NCBI RefSeq assembly: GCF_004000865.1
Contig: NZ_BIMB01000020.1
Span: 1-64,000, forward strand
Source: Paenibacillus elgii NBRC 100335
GTDB taxonomy: Bacteria; Bacillota; Bacilli; Paenibacillales; NBRC-103111
Direction: 5' to 3'
DNA length: 64,000 nucleotides
The notes beneath the pieces were generated by a model. The model was not told the origin of the DNA, did not search any database, and was given only the letters and a program-made list of their open reading frames with translations. The position numbers and the translations under genes were made by a program. Of the stretch, positions 1-7,718 are shown piece after piece (positions within the stretch are counted from its first letter, which is position 1; each line of letters begins with the position of its first letter).

Positions 1-1
1 C

Positions 2-292
2 GCCATTAGCGCAGGTGGTGGGAGTGTTCAATCAGATGTATTATCAGGATCACCAGATATTTATCCTTATTTTGTTGATGTGAAGTACATTGAAAGAATC
101 AATGGTTTCCGTGGTTTTGATTTTTTCATCACACTTGATGTGCGACCAACAGTTGGCCCCCATATCCCTGTAGGTGAGGATGTCTTTACATATAGGGTTT
201 CGGCTGCTGGAGTTGAGCTAAAAAATTTTGAACATGTTAGAGGACCGAATAAGGATGACTTCCCACCAAATTACAAAGATCTTTTAAAGTAG
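2..292 (+). CDS. C-terminal part of an unknown protein (5' end outside window)
   Basis: An open frame enters from the left edge and runs 97 codons to a TAG. There is a GTG at position 80, but the frame is open upstream of it with normal codon use, so this is more likely the tail of a longer gene. The visible part has a VGPHIPVGEDVFTYRVS stretch followed by a C-terminal FEH motif. This faintly recalls DUF3888-type proteins, but I cannot confirm it. There is no membrane segment in the visible part. A hairpin with a T-run follows directly, so this is the last gene of its transcript. Function unknown. Confidence 0.6.
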   Translation, partial: AISAGGGSVQSDVLSGSPDIYPYFVDVKYIERINGFRGFDFFITLDVRPTVGPHIPVGEDVFTYRVSAAGVELKNFEHVRGPNKDDFPPNYKDLLK

Positions 293-322
293 CGGCAGCT
301 TGCATTTAAAGCTGCCGTTTTC
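293..322 (+). terminator. Rho-independent terminator
   Basis: CGGCAGCTT (293-301) pairs with AAGCTGCCG (309-317) and is followed by TTTTCTC. It sits right after the stop of the partial gene at 2-292. Confidence 0.85.
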
Positions 323-457
323 TCAAACTAACGGGCAGTTTTTGCGACAAAACACAACATGCACAACATAAAGCAAACACTAGCCCTCAACAGTGCGGTT
401 CCTCTTAGGCCGTGTCTTTTGCATTTATTCCCTCCATGACGAACGGGAAAATATATT

Positions 458-500
458 TTACCCGGGTAATATTGATTGTTTATTTTTATCCGGGTATAAT
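458..500 (+). promoter_or_regulatory. Sigma-A promoter overlapped by two CCGGG-centred palindromes
   Basis: A -35 TTGATT (472-477) and a perfect -10 TATAAT (495-500) are 17 bp apart. The perfect palindrome TTACCCGGGTAA (458-469) lies just upstream of the -35. A related element, TTATCCGGGTATAA (486-499), covers the end of the spacer and most of the -10. Two similar palindromes placed so as to block RNA polymerase suggest a repressor-controlled promoter for the gene at 529. The regulator is not identifiable here. Nothing was seen in 323-457. Confidence 0.6.
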
Positions 501-528
501 TGGAGAGGTAATCAGAGAGGAGGTCAGC

Positions 529-1140
529 ATGAGTAATGCCCTTACGCGCTTTTACTGCACGGCATTTTTGGGTGTGGGAGTCGTCGCCAGTGGTTCGTTA
601 CAGCACGTTGTTACTACAGTGAAGGAAGCTCTGGATGACAGAGACCTTACACAGTTGCTTTTATTTGACGATTCCACGGGGAAGCCAGTAGATGTTGATT
701 TTCGTGGGAAGACAGATGATGTGCTCAAACGATTAGGAGAACAGTTTGGTGACTTACCCGGTACGGAAGTGAATCACCAGCCTACACGGCGGGTCGGTCG
801 ACCCAAGCTGGGGGTTGTTTCCGGTGAGGTTACGTTATTGCCACGGCATTGGGAATGGCTCAAGAGTCAACCTGGAGGGGCGTCGGTAACATTACGAAAA
901 CTCATTGATGAGGCTCGCCGTGCTGGAGAAAAACAGAGCAATATCCGAGAGTCACAAGAAGCAACCTATAACTTTATGACAGCTATGGCCGGGAACTTCC
1001 ATCAATACGAAGAAGCTCTGCGGGCACTGTATGCTGGTGATTTGGATCGTTTTTACCACTTCATCGATGACTGGGCACCTGATATCAGAAACCATGTCAA
1101 AAGATTAGCCGCTAATGCATTCCCTGAAGAGAACTTATGA
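529..1140 (+). CDS. DUF2239 family protein
   Basis: 203 residues from ATG 529, chosen because GAGAGGAGGTC precedes it; a longer frame to 412 would run through the promoter. The sequence matches the DUF2239 pattern as I know it: an N-terminal region with VFDD-like LLLFDDSTGKPVD, then GRPKLGVVSGEVTLLPRHWEWL, then QPGGASVTLRKLIDEARR, which resembles a DNA-binding or substrate-binding helix pair. The C-terminal third (about 130-203) is helical. The family has no established biochemical function; the RPKLGV...LLPRHWEWL block is its signature. The protein is probably cytoplasmic, with no signal peptide. It is the first gene of a cluster with a DUF1330-like protein and an alpha/beta hydrolase (gaps of 54 and 18 bp). 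Confidence 0.8.
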   Translation: MSNALTRFYCTAFLGVGVVASGSLQHVVTTVKEALDDRDLTQLLLFDDSTGKPVDVDFRGKTDDVLKRLGEQFGDLPGTEVNHQPTRRVGRPKLGVVSGEVTLLPRHWEWLKSQPGGASVTLRKLIDEARRAGEKQSNIRESQEATYNFMTAMAGNFHQYEEALRALYAGDLDRFYHFIDDWAPDIRNHVKRLAANAFPEENL

Positions 1141-1194
1141 ATGAAGGCATTTGGAGGGTAAAGAATAAAAAAAGGAACTACGAAAGGAGCCGCT

Positions 1195-1635
1195 ATGACA
1201 GAGTTTGAATCTATTCGTTACATCGAACCAACGCAACGCGCTGGCATGAGGTTCATGCAACGAGGCATTGAGGGCAGCATCGTCATGTTGAACCTGCTGC
1301 GTTTTCGTGATATTGCCGATTACACAGCCAATCCTGAACTAACACCGGAGGACCCAATCAGCGGTGCCGAAGCTTTCAACCGCTATATTGAGCACACCCT
1401 CCCATTTCTCCGTGAAAGCGGAGGTGAAATCATGTTTCTTGGCGATGGCGGAGAGTTTCTTATCGGACCCGAAGACGAAAGATGGGATCTTGTTATGCTG
1501 ATCCGCCAGAGCAGCGCACAGTCGTTTCTTGCTTTTTCAAGTCATCAAGACTACCTGGCCGGTATCGGGCATCGGACTGCAGCGATCGAAGATTCACGCC
1601 TTCTGCCTATGGCAGAACTTCCGATACCGAATTAA
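1195..1635 (+). CDS. DUF1330-like protein
   Basis: 146 residues. The ATG at 1195 has AAGGAG 8 bp upstream. The block IVMLNLLRFRDIADY followed by a GAEAFNRY segment and a central GGEIMFLGDG strand is typical of the small ferredoxin-like fold proteins grouped as DUF1330. These often act as dimeric alpha-beta barrel proteins, sometimes in polyketide-like or monooxygenase contexts, but the family has no fixed reaction. There is no signal peptide or membrane helix. The gene lies between the DUF2239 gene and the hydrolase and is probably co-transcribed with both from the promoter at 472-500. The family call rests on the N-terminal block only. Confidence 0.6.
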   Translation: MTEFESIRYIEPTQRAGMRFMQRGIEGSIVMLNLLRFRDIADYTANPELTPEDPISGAEAFNRYIEHTLPFLRESGGEIMFLGDGGEFLIGPEDERWDLVMLIRQSSAQSFLAFSSHQDYLAGIGHRTAAIEDSRLLPMAELPIPN

Positions 1636-1653
1636 TTGGGGGAGAACAAGATC

Positions 1654-2544
1654 ATGAACATTCTGAAAGTCAACGGCGTTGATTTGGCCTATGACAGTTT
1701 CGGTAACGAAAATGACGAGGCCATTATCCTAATAGCCGGGCTTGGAACCCAGATGATCCGATGGACGGTTCCGTTTTGTCGGATATTAGCAGCGCGGGGC
1801 TTTCGCGTAATCCGCTTTGACAATCGCGACGTAGGTTGCTCGACACACTTTAGCCATTATCGGGCGCTGGATTTTGACGCACTGGCGACTGCTCTCATGT
1901 CAGGAGAGCGACCGGACATCCCTTACACTCTCGATGACATGTCCAACGACGCTATCGGACTGCTCGACGCCCTTTCAATTGACCGGGCACATTTCGTTGG
2001 CAGGTCGATGGGCGGAATGATCGCCCAGATTGCAGCCAGTGAGTACCCTGAACGGGTTTTATCACTCACCTCCATTATGTCTAGTTCCGGTAATCCCACC
2101 CTTCCGCAAGCTTCCCCGGATGTCATGGCGATGATGACTAAACCGGCGCCGAACCCCTTTGAGGATGAAGCAGGATTTTTGGCGCACAGCCTCTCTTTTG
2201 CCAAACGCATCGCCGGCACTGGCTATCCGTTTGAAGAAGACGCTTATCGGGCACTCATTCTGGAGGAAGTCCGGCGAGCCTACGATCCAGGCAGTGTCGG
2301 ACGACAAATTGCCGCGATCGCTGTCTCCGGTGACCGTCGTCCGCGGCTGGCGACCATAAAAGTACCAGCACTTGTCATTCATGGGGTGGACGATCCCCTG
2401 TTCGTCCCGGCGTGTGGCGAGGACACGGCTTCTGCCATCCCGGGCGCCGAGCTAATGTTGGTTGACGGCATGGGACACGACCTGCCGCACCAACTGTACA
2501 AAGTAACCGCTGATGGCATAGAGCGAACGGCTCGTCGCAATTGA
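1654..2544 (+). CDS. alpha/beta hydrolase fold protein
   Basis: 296 residues from ATG 1654, which has GGGGGAG 9 bp upstream; the TTG at 1636 would place the RBS inside the gene. It is a classic alpha/beta hydrolase. The oxyanion strand IILIAGLGTQ is near residue 25-35, and FDNRDVGCST follows. The nucleophile elbow is GRSMGG (Ser near residue 111), a late Asp is in HGVDDPL, and the catalytic His is in GMGHDLP near the C-terminus. The HGVDDPLF and GMGH spacing resembles aclacinomycin methylesterase and haloperoxidase-like members. The substrate cannot be told from sequence. It is cytoplasmic and last in the three-gene cluster. Confidence 0.85.
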   Translation: MNILKVNGVDLAYDSFGNENDEAIILIAGLGTQMIRWTVPFCRILAARGFRVIRFDNRDVGCSTHFSHYRALDFDALATALMSGERPDIPYTLDDMSNDAIGLLDALSIDRAHFVGRSMGGMIAQIAASEYPERVLSLTSIMSSSGNPTLPQASPDVMAMMTKPAPNPFEDEAGFLAHSLSFAKRIAGTGYPFEEDAYRALILEEVRRAYDPGSVGRQIAAIAVSGDRRPRLATIKVPALVIHGVDDPLFVPACGEDTASAIPGAELMLVDGMGHDLPHQLYKVTADGIERTARRN

Positions 2545-2588
2545 CACGCGCTTCCTGAATAGCAACCAGCCGGAGTCCCCCGGGCCCA

Positions 2589-2726
2589 ATGGGACGAGTA
2601 GGCCCAGGGCGCAGCGCTGATCAATCTGCACCCTTGGCGCATACGACCCGGGTGGAAGCGGCGGTGCTCTTGGAACGGTTGTTAAAGCAGCTCCATTTGA
2701 ACGTATATGTGGAAACGATCGAATAA
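2589..2726 (+). pseudogene. Possible remnant of a gene C-terminus
   Basis: A 45-codon open frame (ATG 2589, no good RBS) ends with an amphipathic helix-like stretch, EAAVLLERLLKQL, followed by HLNVYVETIE and a stop. The stop lies inside the left arm of a strong terminator (2725-2768), which is how a real gene end looks. Upstream the frame soon meets a stop. I read this as the tail of a lost gene; the family is not recognised. It could also be chance. Confidence 0.3.
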
Positions 2727-2768
2727 GCGCCGGTTTCATGATAACATCGTGAGCCGGCGCTTTTTTTG
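2725..2768 (+). terminator. Rho-independent terminator
   Basis: AAGCGCCGG (2725-2733) pairs with CCGGCGCTT (2754-2762) and is followed by a run of T. It would stop transcription from the hydrolase cluster or from the gene remnant at 2589-2726. Confidence 0.85.
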
Positions 2769-3011
2769 TGGGGATTTTTCCAAACAAAGACGATGGTCAG
2801 ATTCAGAAACGAATTATTCAAGTAACGGGTACGATAGTGCAAAAGACCAGGAAGTAGACCGGCGCGGCAACGATGAAGAAATGATTAGCTTCCTGGTGGA
2901 TAAAGGCAGACACTTCAAAAAACCTCTTATCGGGAATGCTACTGAGTTATTCTTGGATCAATTTCCGGCGGCCGTGAATTTCTTATCAGTAAATGCCCGA
3001 AGCATAACTGC
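2769..3011. other. Non-coding stretch between terminator and TVP38 gene
   Basis: An open frame crosses this stretch on the plus strand (from 2707 to 3015) but it runs through the terminator, lacks an RBS and overlaps the end of the minus-strand gene. The later part, with residues such as EEMISFLVDKGRHF, looks protein-like and may be debris. No function is claimed. Confidence 0.3.
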
Positions 3012-3629
3012 TTAAAGCCATCGCTTCTTGAGCCAGACGCAGTAGACGACGTAGACGGACGCCAAAAAAAGGATATATACGCCGACGGACAAAACGAGCT
3101 TGCTTGTGCCAGCAAACAGGTTGCTGCCGATGAACGCAAACAGGAGCATAGCAGGAATTTTGCCCAATGCGGACGCAACGGCGAATGTAACGACCGGAAT
3201 GGAAGTAATCGCAGGAATGACATTAACGACAGCCTGAGGGATAACCGGGATCAGTCGAGCCAATAAAATAGTCAGGAACGGATTTTTTTCAATCGCGGCT
3301 TGGAGCTTTTCCAGCTTCTCGTACTTGGACAAGTAAGCACGGCCCTGCTTTTGAAACAAGTAGCGTGCCAGGCAAAAAACAATGACAGACGCGACGGAAG
3401 CAGCTGTCCAACTGATCAAAGCGCCCAGCAAAGGACCGTACATAAACCCTAGCAAGCCGATAACTATTTTGTAGGGGATGACCGGTACGATAATAAAACC
3501 GAGCGCAGCCGCAAAAATAAGCAGAACGGGCGCATCCCCATACTGCATCCAATGCAAAATTTCATCCTTGAATACATAGACAATGAGTATGAGCACGAGA
3601 TACATGCCGATGGTGTACCATTTCTTCAT
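3012..3629 (-). CDS. TVP38/TMEM64 (DedA-superfamily) membrane protein
   Basis: 205 residues. The start is at 3629 with AAGGGAG upstream on the minus strand. There are about five or six hydrophobic segments. The family core is visible: PVIPYKIVIGLLGFMYGPLLGALISWTAASVAS, then a charged loop, then LARLIPVIPQAVVNVIPAITSIP. The G-FMYGP-LGA motif and the RLIP-IP re-entrant loop are hallmarks of VTT-domain proteins (TVP38, DedA, YdjZ). Such proteins are thought to act in lipid scrambling or envelope homeostasis in the plasma membrane. The substrate is unknown. It is a single gene, convergent with the debris at 2.6-3.0 kb. Confidence 0.85.
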   Translation of the reverse strand: MKKWYTIGMYLVLILIVYVFKDEILHWMQYGDAPVLLIFAAALGFIIVPVIPYKIVIGLLGFMYGPLLGALISWTAASVASVIVFCLARYLFQKQGRAYLSKYEKLEKLQAAIEKNPFLTILLARLIPVIPQAVVNVIPAITSIPVVTFAVASALGKIPAMLLFAFIGSNLFAGTSKLVLSVGVYILFLASVYVVYCVWLKKRWL

Positions 3630-3807
3630 TTGGTAGGGTGTCTCCCTTTGTCTGAGTCTTTACTTCTGGCCGTGTCGATCATACTTAGTGTAACACACAT
3701 GCATTCTTCATTGGTGTTCATTGTCCGCTTGACGAGCTCGAGCGAAGAGATAGACCTATATGGTTAATCAAAGCAACAAGTGGCAGTCTAGGAATTGTTT
3801 TTTTTCT

Positions 3808-3840
3808 ACATTCCCCCTTCAGGGGGGGATGTTTTTTTTC
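3808..3840 (+). terminator. Terminator-like hairpin heading sigK copy A
   Basis: ACATTCCCCC (3808-3817) pairs with the GGGGGGG-ATGT arm (3822-3832) and is followed by eight T. The loop and arms resemble the hairpins that head sigK copies B (15541) and C (17771), so it seems to be part of the same repeated cassette. About 43 bp of extra sequence separate it from the shared promoter region. The stretch 3630-3807 upstream of it holds nothing I recognise. Confidence 0.75.
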
Positions 3841-3923
3841 TAAGGACGTTTTCGGTAGCTTCGACGCTGCGGCTATGCGAAATGGATGTAAACTTTTGTG
3901 TACGGCTTCCGGGCTTTCGCCCA

Positions 3924-3931
3924 CATACACT
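3924..3931 (+). promoter_or_regulatory. Sigma-E-like -10 element, sigK copy A
   Basis: CATACACT matches the -10 consensus known for mother-cell sigma-E (CATACAMT). No convincing -35 was found, and the region upstream differs from copies B and C by a few missing bases. If active, it would direct transcription towards the sensor kinase at 4476. Confidence 0.45.
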
Positions 3932-3997
3932 AATACTAATCTTTGCGCGAAGACTTCCGAGACCGTTGATCGGCAAACACCTTAGGGGGTGGCTGGA

Positions 3998-4276
3998 ATG
4001 CCCGGATTGTTCAGTGCCGTAGCTTTATTTATTAAACAGCTTACTTTGCTCGCCTACGTAAAAAACAACGCGTTTCCCCAGTCCTTAGCGGAGGATGAAG
4101 AAGACAAACATTTGAAGCTGGTGGCCCAAGGCAATCAACACTCGCGCAAATGGCGGGGAAGAGCGGACACAACGGGAAATTGCGAAGGAGCTAGGTATCT
4201 CACGGTCCTACGTATACGGGATCGAGAAGGGGCGCTCATGAAGCTGTATCATGAGTTTCATAAGGCGAAGCGGTAA
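3998..4276 (+). pseudogene. sigK: Truncated sigK (copy A), internal deletion
   Basis: The ATG at 3998 has the RBS AGGGGGTGG. The first 50 codons encode the pro-sequence and N-terminus of sigma-K ([11 protein letters not shown]..., KNNAFPQ..., GNQHSR). The frame then continues in sequence derived from codon 192 to the end of intact sigK, so sigma region 2 and most of region 3 are gone. The junction is out of frame: the HTH-coding part (aacgggaaattgcgaaggag) is read in the wrong frame until a second one-base loss restores the ending [14 protein letters not shown] 92-codon product is possible but cannot be a working sigma factor. Intact copy at 17932. Confidence 0.85.
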
Positions 4277-4290
4277 ATCATTTCAAGTTA

Positions 4291-4327
4291 CTGAGGCAGC
4301 TTGCCGGTGTAGGCAAGTCTGCCTCAG
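4291..4327 (+). terminator. Strong hairpin without a good T-run
   Basis: CTGAGGCAG (4291-4299) pairs with CTGCCTCAG (4319-4327), with an inner TTGCC/GGCAA extension. No T-run follows. It may weakly terminate or stabilise transcripts leaving sigK copy A towards the kinase at 4476. Confidence 0.5.
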
Positions 4328-4475
4328 AGGGATTGTTCAATGTGTAATTATTTTCAAATGATTTTTTCTGATACAAGTTTTTCCTCTTACGTGAATTTAT
4401 TTGCCATGTGGGTACGAAGTCTTTTATTATTTTAGGTATAAGTATTACAATAGAATTTGGAGGAGAACTTATAAG

Positions 4476-6269
4476 TTGCGACTAAAACTCATTATATTAT
4501 TTATAGTATTTCTATTGTTGCCTGCCTTAATATTCTCGAAAGTTTGGTTTGATAGAACTACGGAGACAATAAAAGAAACGACAAGGCAATTTAACGAACA
4601 ACTTGTGCGCCAGTTAAATTATCAACTTAACGATTACTTTAAAGACTTGGAACGTTCTACTTTACCTTTAATTGCACACCCATTAATAAAACAATTTATG
4701 CTTCTTCATGAGGACGATTCATATGAGAGGTTTTTAATTACTAGAAATATAGAGAGTGACCTATTGAGGCCAGCTGTATTTGGTAGACCTGATATATTCT
4801 CCATGACAATCTATTCATCTAACGGAATACAAGTGTCCAATCAGGGTGCCTCATTAAGTAATGATGACGTTCAATCTTACATGAAAAATACTGATTACGA
4901 TAATTTTAATGTAATGGGAATACGTTGGGTTAATGGTAACCCAATATTAACAGTTACCAGAAAATTCAAAGACACAACAACCTATCGTACTTCTGGATTA
5001 TTAGTAATAAATATTCGACTTAACGAGATTTGGAACATTGTCAGTCAAATCCAGATCAGCTCAAAAGGGAGCCTATGGATAATAGACCAAAACGACCGAG
5101 TTTTATACAATTCACAAAATAATCTTGCGAAATTAGGCACAATTGTACCAAGCTGGTTTAAAATGGGCCAACGTGCAGGAAGTATGAATAATTATTTCAT
5201 ACATCAAGAAAATGATGTCTCAGAAATAGTTAATTACAATATATCAGACGCTACGGGATGGACTATAATCTCCGAATTCCCATTTGCTGAACTAAATAAA
5301 GACTTAATCAAATTGCGTGATTATTCAATATGGACTTTTGTACTAATTACTCTTGTTGCCGTTTTAATAATCGGCGGGTATACCATTTACATCACAAATT
5401 CATTAAATGTATTGGAACGTTTAATGCGTCAAACACAAAATGGAAATTTTCACGTAAGGGCGCCCATGAAACGCGAAAGAGAACTTAATAATCTATTTAT
5501 AGGATTCAATAATATGATAAATGAGTTAAAACGCCTTATTGTTGAGGTTCATGCATCACAATTACGAGAAAAGGATCTAGTATTGCAACAAAAAGAATCA
5601 AGTTTACGGGCTCTCCAATCCCAAATAAATCCCCACTTTTTATATAATACTCTCGAGATAATCAATTCACATGCTCTTCTTCAGGAAATAAGACCCATTA
5701 GTAGAATGGCTACATCTTTAGCTGATATGTTTCGTTATTGTATGAAAGACACTATGAATGTCATTAAATTGGAAGAAGAGTTAAATTACATTCTCACTTA
5801 TCTTGAAATCCAGAAGGAGCGTTTTCCTCAAATGGAATGTGAAATTAGGTGTGGAAAAGAATTATCAAACCAGATTCTAATTGCCCGCCTCTCTCTTCAA
5901 CCACTAATTGAAAATTGTTTTTTACATGGTTATGAAGATCACATGCTAATGCCGACTTTTATTGGTATAACAGGGGAGTATCAAAAGAGTGATTTTATTA
6001 TAACGGTCTCAGATCATGGCAAAGGAATGCCTCAAGATATAAAGGATAAATTTAACAATATCTTTACTAATACTGACGCAAAGGGAATTAATAATGATAA
6101 TTATAATAATGGGGTGGATGGCCACATTGGATTAATAAATGTTCACGCTCGAATTAGATTACTTTTTGGTTATCCATATGGACTTAGTATTGTTAAATCA
6201 GATGAAAATGGTACTGATGTTCAACTAAAAGTTCCAGTAAACTCTACAGCAGTAGGGGAGAGGATTTAA
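4476..6269 (+). CDS. YesM-type sensor histidine kinase
   Basis: 597 residues from TTG 4476, chosen because GGAGGAG lies 10 bp upstream; a longer frame to 4401 has no RBS. Order of parts: TM1 (LIILFIVFLLLPALIF), an extracellular Cache-like sensor of about 250 residues, TM2 (WTFVLITLVAVLIIGGYTIY), a HAMP linker, a His_kinase domain with the phospho-acceptor in QINPHFLYNTL (His about 387), and a HATPase_c domain with the N-box PLIENCF, DHGKGMP and GHIGLINVHARI. Such kinases sense sugars or binding-protein signals at the membrane and phosphorylate the AraC-type regulator encoded 2 bp downstream. The gene is distinctly AT-rich compared with the window's right half. The sigK copy A promoter lies about 550 bp upstream, so mother-cell expression is possible but untested. 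Confidence 0.93.
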   Translation: MRLKLIILFIVFLLLPALIFSKVWFDRTTETIKETTRQFNEQLVRQLNYQLNDYFKDLERSTLPLIAHPLIKQFMLLHEDDSYERFLITRNIESDLLRPAVFGRPDIFSMTIYSSNGIQVSNQGASLSNDDVQSYMKNTDYDNFNVMGIRWVNGNPILTVTRKFKDTTTYRTSGLLVINIRLNEIWNIVSQIQISSKGSLWIIDQNDRVLYNSQNNLAKLGTIVPSWFKMGQRAGSMNNYFIHQENDVSEIVNYNISDATGWTIISEFPFAELNKDLIKLRDYSIWTFVLITLVAVLIIGGYTIYITNSLNVLERLMRQTQNGNFHVRAPMKRERELNNLFIGFNNMINELKRLIVEVHASQLREKDLVLQQKESSLRALQSQINPHFLYNTLEIINSHALLQEIRPISRMATSLADMFRYCMKDTMNVIKLEEELNYILTYLEIQKERFPQMECEIRCGKELSNQILIARLSLQPLIENCFLHGYEDHMLMPTFIGITGEYQKSDFIITVSDHGKGMPQDIKDKFNNIFTNTDAKGINNDNYNNGVDGHIGLINVHARIRLLFGYPYGLSIVKSDENGTDVQLKVPVNSTAVGERI

Positions 6270-6271
6270 CA

Positions 6272-7336
6272 ATGATTACTACATTAATTGTAGAAGATGA
6301 GAGTTTAATAAGAAGAAGCCTTGTTAAACTAGTATCTGACTCTAGTCTTGAATTCAGTGTAATTGGGGAAGCTTCAAATGGTAGTGAAGGACTAGAGCTA
6401 TGCAAAAGCCTAATGCCACAAGTGGTAATTACTGATATAAAAATGCCCCAATTAAATGGATTGGATCTTATTAAAAATGCCAGACACCTTGGAATACAAT
6501 GCGAATTTATTATCTTATCAGGATACGGTGATTTTGTTTTTGCACAAGAAGCTATAAGGTATGGGGTTATAGATTATCTTCTTAAACCCATAAAAACTGA
6601 GCAACTTTATATGACACTACAAAAAGTTAAGAATAAATTATATGAAAGACAAGTAGACTGGGGAAAGTATGATCAATGGTTAAACTATTCTTCGGACGAA
6701 GCAACAAGGTTGTCCAGTTTTATATGGTCGATGAACGAAAACGAAGCCCTACAATTAATTAAAAATTTTAATCAGCAATGGATCTTGGACAAAGAAACGA
6801 TTGCTCAACAAAGGAACCGGAGTATAGAATTTCTAAGCAGAGTTAATGTTCAACTTCAGAGTTATAGCAAAATCCAAATCCCTGAAGTTGATAAACAAAA
6901 AATTCATAACTTAATTACGTCAGTTTCGGACTTAAAAACGTATAATACAAACTATATATCAACACTAATTACGGTTATACGGGAAAATCGGAATTTTAGT
7001 GCTCATCAAAATATTAAACGAACTATTAAATATATAGAAAATAATTATAAAGACAATGAATTGTCACAACAGGCTGTTGCAGAATATGTCAATCTCTCTG
7101 TTCCATACTTAAGCCTAATATTTAAACAAAATGTTGGAATCTCATTTTCGCAGTATTTGATTCAATACCGAATGGAAATTGCTAAACAACTATTGACTGA
7201 TCCTGACCGTAAAGCGTATGACATCCCCGAACTCATTGGATATACGGATTATGCCCACTTTACTAAGTCTTTTAAAAAGGTTTATGGAGTGACACCAAGA
7301 GAATACCGAAAATCACTTGGATTTGCAAACAGTTAA
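6272..7336 (+). CDS. AraC-type response regulator (YesN-like)
   Basis: 354 residues. The ATG at 6272 lies 2 bp after the kinase stop. The N-terminal receiver has LIVEDE, the phospho-acceptor Asp at about 55 in VVITDIKMP, and the conserved Lys in YLLKPIK. The C-terminal 100 residues are a double HTH AraC domain (NELSQQAVAEYVNLSVPYLSLIFKQ, then IPELIGYTDYAHFTKSFKKVYGVTPREYR). The middle linker is short compared with YesN proteins of about 500 residues. It is the likely activator of the ABC operon that begins at 7719. A GU-tolerant terminator follows, so the operon has its own promoter. Confidence 0.93.
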   Translation: MITTLIVEDESLIRRSLVKLVSDSSLEFSVIGEASNGSEGLELCKSLMPQVVITDIKMPQLNGLDLIKNARHLGIQCEFIILSGYGDFVFAQEAIRYGVIDYLLKPIKTEQLYMTLQKVKNKLYERQVDWGKYDQWLNYSSDEATRLSSFIWSMNENEALQLIKNFNQQWILDKETIAQQRNRSIEFLSRVNVQLQSYSKIQIPEVDKQKIHNLITSVSDLKTYNTNYISTLITVIRENRNFSAHQNIKRTIKYIENNYKDNELSQQAVAEYVNLSVPYLSLIFKQNVGISFSQYLIQYRMEIAKQLLTDPDRKAYDIPELIGYTDYAHFTKSFKKVYGVTPREYRKSLGFANS

Positions 7337-7362
7337 GCAGGTTCTCGTACCACGAAAGAGCG

Positions 7363-7398
7363 GTCCGTCCTCAACAGAGGGCGGGCTTCTTCTATTTT
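7363..7398 (+). terminator. Terminator after the two-component system
   Basis: GTCCGTCCTC (7363-7372) pairs with GAGGGCGGGC (7377-7386), allowing two G-U pairs, and is followed by the T-rich TTCTTCTATTTT. Confidence 0.7.
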
Positions 7399-7567
7399 AT
7401 CACAGATTTAGAGGAACTTTGCAAGACGATGGCAAGCAGTTGCCCAACTAGCTGAAACAGACAGCAGCAAACGGCGTTAACAAGTTAAGTCGTATTCCGG
7501 CAGCGCTGGCATCTGCCTATGTATTTGACGTTAGGGACGTCACGTATTATGTTATTTATCATTACAT

Positions 7568-7599
7568 GAAAATATCGCTTACATTTTCTATAAAGCGAT
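7568..7599 (+). promoter_or_regulatory. Inverted repeat / cre-like site upstream of ABC operon
   Basis: ATCGCTT (7574-7580) and AAGCGAT (7593-7599) form a perfect inverted repeat with 12 bases between. On the minus strand, ATGTAAGCGATATTT (about 7568-7582) matches the CcpA cre consensus WTGNAANCGNWNNCW with one mismatch. Either could serve catabolite control or binding of the AraC-type regulator. The rest of 7399-7718 is AT-rich and holds no gene. Confidence 0.35.
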
Positions 7600-7718
7600 T
7601 GCAATTTTTGAAATATTAACAAGTCTTAAAAAAACACATTTTTTTAAAGAATATCCATGTACGTTATTAATGCATTCTCATATTATTAAGTTATAAAACA
7701 TCACATTTGGAGGCTCCT

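Larger units (their letters stand above)
3884..4276 (+). repeat. sigK cassette, copy A (diverged, internally deleted)
   Basis: From GGATGTAAACTTTTGTGTAC (3884) onward the sequence follows copies B and C through the promoter and sigK codons 1-51. It then jumps to the sigK 3' end (codon 192 to stop). Copy A is visibly more diverged than B and C are from each other, with small deletions in the promoter and at codon 19-20. Confidence 0.85.

Noticed and set aside
412-528. Upstream extension of the DUF2239 frame to TTG 412
   Set aside because: It would translate through the promoter and both palindromes; the ATG at 529 has a clear RBS.
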